NCBI GenBank assembly: GCA_027024125.1 | Contig: JALVSV010000269.1 | Coordinates: 1-7,893, forward strand | Origin: Methylothermaceae bacterium | Lineage (GTDB): Bacteria > Pseudomonadota > Gammaproteobacteria > Methylococcales > Methylothermaceae | Direction: 5' to 3' | Length of the DNA: 7,893 nt | Part shown: one piece after another, positions 5,847 through 7,893 of the stretch | How the letters are laid out: every line of letters starts with the position of its first letter | How positions within the stretch are numbered: position 1 is the stretch's first letter | Notes under the pieces: generated by a model | Told to the model about the DNA's origin: nothing | Database searches by the model: none | The model's input: the letters and a program-made list of their open reading frames with translations, nothing else | Made by a program: the position numbers and the translations under genes

Positions 5847-6830
5847 TTGGATTTGAGTAAAGTTCGTGTCAGGCAAACAGGGGTCGCCCTGATTCTTGTA
5901 CTCTGGCTGGTGGCCTTGCTCAGTCTGATGGCGGCAAGTTTCGGCCTGGGTATCCGGCGCGAAGCCAGTCTGGCCACTATTCAGGTCCAGCAGGCAAGAT
6001 TGCTTGCCGCCTGTGAGGCCGGGGTGAACTATGCAGCCTTCATGGTCAGGCATCCGGACACCGTGCTCCAATGGCCTGCCGATGGCACTTTGCTGCATTG
6101 GCAATGGATGGGGGTCCAGTTGCGACTTCGAGTGGTGAACGAGACCGGAAAAGTCGATATCAATCAGGCAAGCCCTGCATTGTTGCAGGCCGTATTGAGG
6201 CTGGCAGGAGCAGAGGATGCGGAGGTCGGGAATTTGACCGATTCGATTCTCGACTGGCGCGATGGTGACAGACTGCGTCGTCTGCATGGGGCTGAACTGC
6301 CTGATTACGTTGCGGCAGGGCTTGCCTATGGCCCATCCGATCGGCCGTTTCAGTCCCTTGACGAGCTGGCGATGGTCCTGGGGATGAAACCGTCACTGTT
6401 TGCCAGGGTACTCCCCTGGGTGACCATTTTCAACCGGCGAAACGGGATCAATCCGGCGGTGGCCCCCGTGGAACTCCTTCGGTCCCTTCCTGGTATGGAT
6501 CCACAGCAGGTGGATCTGTTTGTACGGGCCCGCCAGCAGCTTCAGAAAGCCGGCCAGGATGCCCTATCCCTGTCACAACCGGAGAACATTCCCTTTCTGG
6601 GGAACACGGGGGATATCTACTCGATTTTCGTGCAGGCCAATGCCCATGGAAGGAAGCTGGCTTTGTACGCGGTTGTCAACGTGGTAGCCGAAAGACTGGA
6701 TTATTTGCTGTGGCGCAGTGGAGTGCCGAATTCCCTGTTCACTGAGACGGTAGAGGACAGGGGTAATGGGCCGGGTGCCGATGCCAATAGTGTTCGCAAG
6801 GCGGCCTCGCCTGCTGCCATGACACGCTGA
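5847..6830 (+). CDS. gspK: Type II secretion tip pseudopilin GspK
   Basis: GspK is the large pseudopilin that caps the pseudopilus. From TTG 5847 the product is 327 residues, matching the family, with leader MDLSKVRVRQTG, predicted cleavage after G12, and helix VALILVLWLVALLSLM. Mature position 5 is Leu, in keeping with GspK lacking the otherwise conserved Glu5. Further marks are GKVDINQASP (about 101-110), ILDWRDGDRLRRLHGAE (134-150) and a helical insert around SLDELAMVLGM. The frame stays open upstream to TTG 5787 and ATG 5790, which would give a 31-residue leader, unusually long, without a ribosome binding site. The start is therefore uncertain, the family is not. The last 130 bases overlap the opposite-strand SRPBCC gene. 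No gspL or gspM follows. Confidence 0.9.
   Translation: MDLSKVRVRQTGVALILVLWLVALLSLMAASFGLGIRREASLATIQVQQARLLAACEAGVNYAAFMVRHPDTVLQWPADGTLLHWQWMGVQLRLRVVNETGKVDINQASPALLQAVLRLAGAEDAEVGNLTDSILDWRDGDRLRRLHGAELPDYVAAGLAYGPSDRPFQSLDELAMVLGMKPSLFARVLPWVTIFNRRNGINPAVAPVELLRSLPGMDPQQVDLFVRARQQLQKAGQDALSLSQPENIPFLGNTGDIYSIFVQANAHGRKLALYAVVNVVAERLDYLLWRSGVPNSLFTETVEDRGNGPGADANSVRKAASPAAMTR
6701..6830. other. Convergent 3' overlap of gspK and the SRPBCC gene
   Basis: The final 130 bases of gspK (stop TGA ending at 6830) and of the minus-strand SRPBCC gene (stop TAA ending at 6701) are shared in antisense orientation. The recognisable GspK core seems to end near 6716-6720 and the recognisable SRPBCC helix near 6781, so most of the shared stretch codes for an unconserved tail of one or both proteins. 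No intrinsic terminator is visible between the two operons, so their transcripts should be complementary at their 3' ends. Confidence 0.7.
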
Positions 6831-7234
6831 TGGTTCCATAGAAAGATCGGTCTGGCAAAGGGGGCCAGAATATTCATCCAGGCTTTGGTGGTGTGAACGT
6901 GCCAGTCGAAGCGAACCAGGGTCAAAGTGCCGCGGCATCGCAGCCGGCAACAGCCGATGCCAACGAGATCGCCGCTGACCCGGGTTTTTACCCGGAATGG
7001 TGCTGTTATTTCGATGGCGGTCAGTTCGAAGTTCAGACGGTAAGGCAGGCAGGTCGACCAACTGTGACGATGAATCAGACCGATGCCCGTTTCCGGATCT
7101 CCTGGTGACACGACTTCCACCTTTTCCACATAGGGCCACCAACCTGGCCAGCCTTCCGGACAGGAAAGAATCTGCCATACCTGCTCGAGGGATGCATCGA
7201 GGTGCCAGACTGTGACCAGGGTGTATGCCTGCAT
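6701..7234 (-). CDS. SRPBCC-fold (polyketide cyclase/START-like) protein
   Basis: The 177-residue product looks like a SRPBCC-family protein, a fold with a deep cavity for hydrophobic ligands. No substrate can be read from the sequence. Supporting patterns are the N-terminal strand and helix YTLVTVWHLDASLEQVWQIL followed by PEGWPGWWPYVEKVEV (about 26-41), alternating strands through the middle, and a C-terminal helix WNHQRVMAAGEAALRTLL (133-150). The WNH..VM..G pattern recurs in a subgroup of this family. About 25 residues after position 152 look unconserved and lie antisense to gspK. The ATG at 7234 follows the upstream epimerase stop by 9 bases with only a weak ribosome binding site, so translation is probably coupled. 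It has no signal peptide and is likely cytoplasmic. Confidence is good for the fold and low for any function. Confidence 0.78.
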   Translation of the reverse strand: MQAYTLVTVWHLDASLEQVWQILSCPEGWPGWWPYVEKVEVVSPGDPETGIGLIHRHSWSTCLPYRLNFELTAIEITAPFRVKTRVSGDLVGIGCCRLRCRGTLTLVRFDWHVHTTKAWMNILAPFARPIFLWNHQRVMAAGEAALRTLLASAPGPLPLSSTVSVNREFGTPLRHSK

Positions 7235-7243
7235 GGTGACAGC

Positions 7244-7893
7244 TCAGGGGGCGAGTATCTGTTCCAATGCAGTGTCGAGGGTCTGAAAAGTCAATGGAAA
7301 GTCCATGTCCTGAAAACGGGCCGGAATCGCCCTTTGGCTGGCAAGCAGGATTTCCGCCATCTCTCCCATCAATAATTGGAGGACCGGGGCTGGGATGTGC
7401 ATGAAGGCAGGGCGTTTGAGAATCCGGGCCAAAGTGGCGGTGAACTGCGTATTGGTGACAGGGTTCGGTGCGGCCAGATTGAAGGGACCGGACAGTTCGG
7501 TATCATCGATGAGCCTTTTGGTCATATGGATGTGGTCCTCCAGATGAACCCACGGGAACCATTGTTTTCCACTGCCCAAGCGACCTCCCAAACCAAGTCT
7601 GAACATGGGCAGCATCCGGGCCAGTAGCCCACCACCCTTGCCGAGTACCGGGGCCGTGCGAATCCGGCAGACCCTGACGCCAAGTGTTTCTGCCTGACTG
7701 GCAGCCTGTTCCCAGGCGGCGCAGAGCTTTTGGCCGAACCCCTTTTCGACCGGAGGGGTTTCCTCGGTCAGAATCCTGTCTCCCTGATCGCCATAGAAGC
7801 CGACCGCAGACCCAGAAACCAGCACAGCGGGTTTCTGCTCAGCCCGCCCGATCCATTCCACCAGCCGTTCGGTCAGGGTGACCCGGCTGTCCC
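7244..7893 (-). CDS. TIGR01777-family NAD(P)-dependent epimerase (YfcH/SDR39U1-like), 5' end outside window
   Basis: The minus-strand frame is open from the right edge to TGA at 7246-7244, giving 215 visible residues. A GTG at 7861 is internal, because family sequence (DSRVTLTERL) continues upstream of it to the edge. Roughly 85 residues, including the Rossmann nucleotide-binding GxxGxxG motif, are missing from the family's usual length of about 300. Visible marks are LVSGSAVGFYGD, the segment VCRIRTAPVLGKGGGLLARM, GRLGSGKQWFPWVHLEDHIH, and a C-terminal DUF1731 region with MGEMAEILLASQRAIP and a final DTALEQIL. The family belongs to the extended short-chain dehydrogenase group, and its physiological substrate is generally unknown. 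It is the first gene of a short minus-strand operon with the SRPBCC protein. Confidence 0.92.
   Translation of the reverse strand, partial: DSRVTLTERLVEWIGRAEQKPAVLVSGSAVGFYGDQGDRILTEETPPVEKGFGQKLCAAWEQAASQAETLGVRVCRIRTAPVLGKGGGLLARMLPMFRLGLGGRLGSGKQWFPWVHLEDHIHMTKRLIDDTELSGPFNLAAPNPVTNTQFTATLARILKRPAFMHIPAPVLQLLMGEMAEILLASQRAIPARFQDMDFPLTFQTLDTALEQILAP

Noticed and set aside
5893..7215. Small plus- and minus-strand open frames within gspK and opposite the SRPBCC gene
   Set aside because: They are shadows of genes supported by clear family motifs and show no ribosome binding sites or recognisable products.
1..7893. CRISPR arrays, tRNA or rRNA genes, insertion sequences, attachment sites
   Set aside because: I saw no spaced direct repeats, no cloverleaf-like or rRNA-like sequence, no transposase or integrase, and no terminal inverted repeats with target duplications.

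Overview
The window reads as ordinary chromosomal DNA from a moderately GC-rich gammaproteobacterium. The glnE-ilvE order at the left end is a known gammaproteobacterial arrangement, and the type II secretion proteins are of proteobacterial type. I cannot name a genus from the sequence alone.

Layout, left to right. Bases 1-263 hold the last 86 codons of glnE, the adenylyltransferase that regulates glutamine synthetase. Its stop overlaps ilvE (250-1182), the branched-chain amino acid aminotransferase. About 200 bases without a recognised gene follow (1183-1380). They contain a small hairpin, alternative pyrimidine/purine pairings, and a possible 31-codon leader ORF with a good ribosome binding site. 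From 1381 to 6830 runs a tightly packed type II secretion operon: gspE (ATPase), gspF (inner-membrane platform), gspH, gspI and gspJ (minor pseudopilins) and gspK (tip pseudopilin). The E-F, H-I and I-J junctions overlap and F-H is separated by 3 bases, so translation is probably coupled. Only gspJ-gspK has a real gap, and it carries inverted repeats. On the minus strand, converging on gspK, are a TIGR01777-family NAD(P)-dependent epimerase (7893-7244, cut by the window edge) and, 9 bases downstream, an SRPBCC-fold protein (7234-6701). The 3' end of the SRPBCC gene overlaps the 3' end of gspK by 130 bases.

How the genes work together. GspE hydrolyses ATP on the cytoplasmic face, GspF transmits the movement in the membrane, and GspH, I, J and K form the tip of the periplasmic pseudopilus. 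The cluster lacks the major pseudopilin gene gspG, usually found between gspF and gspH, as well as gspC, D, L, M and N. A working secretion system would need these elsewhere in the genome.

No clearly new system is present. The best leads are the missing gspG, the possible leader peptide ahead of gspE, the long convergent gspK/SRPBCC overlap, the structured gspJ-gspK gap, and long homopolymer runs inside three gsp genes.
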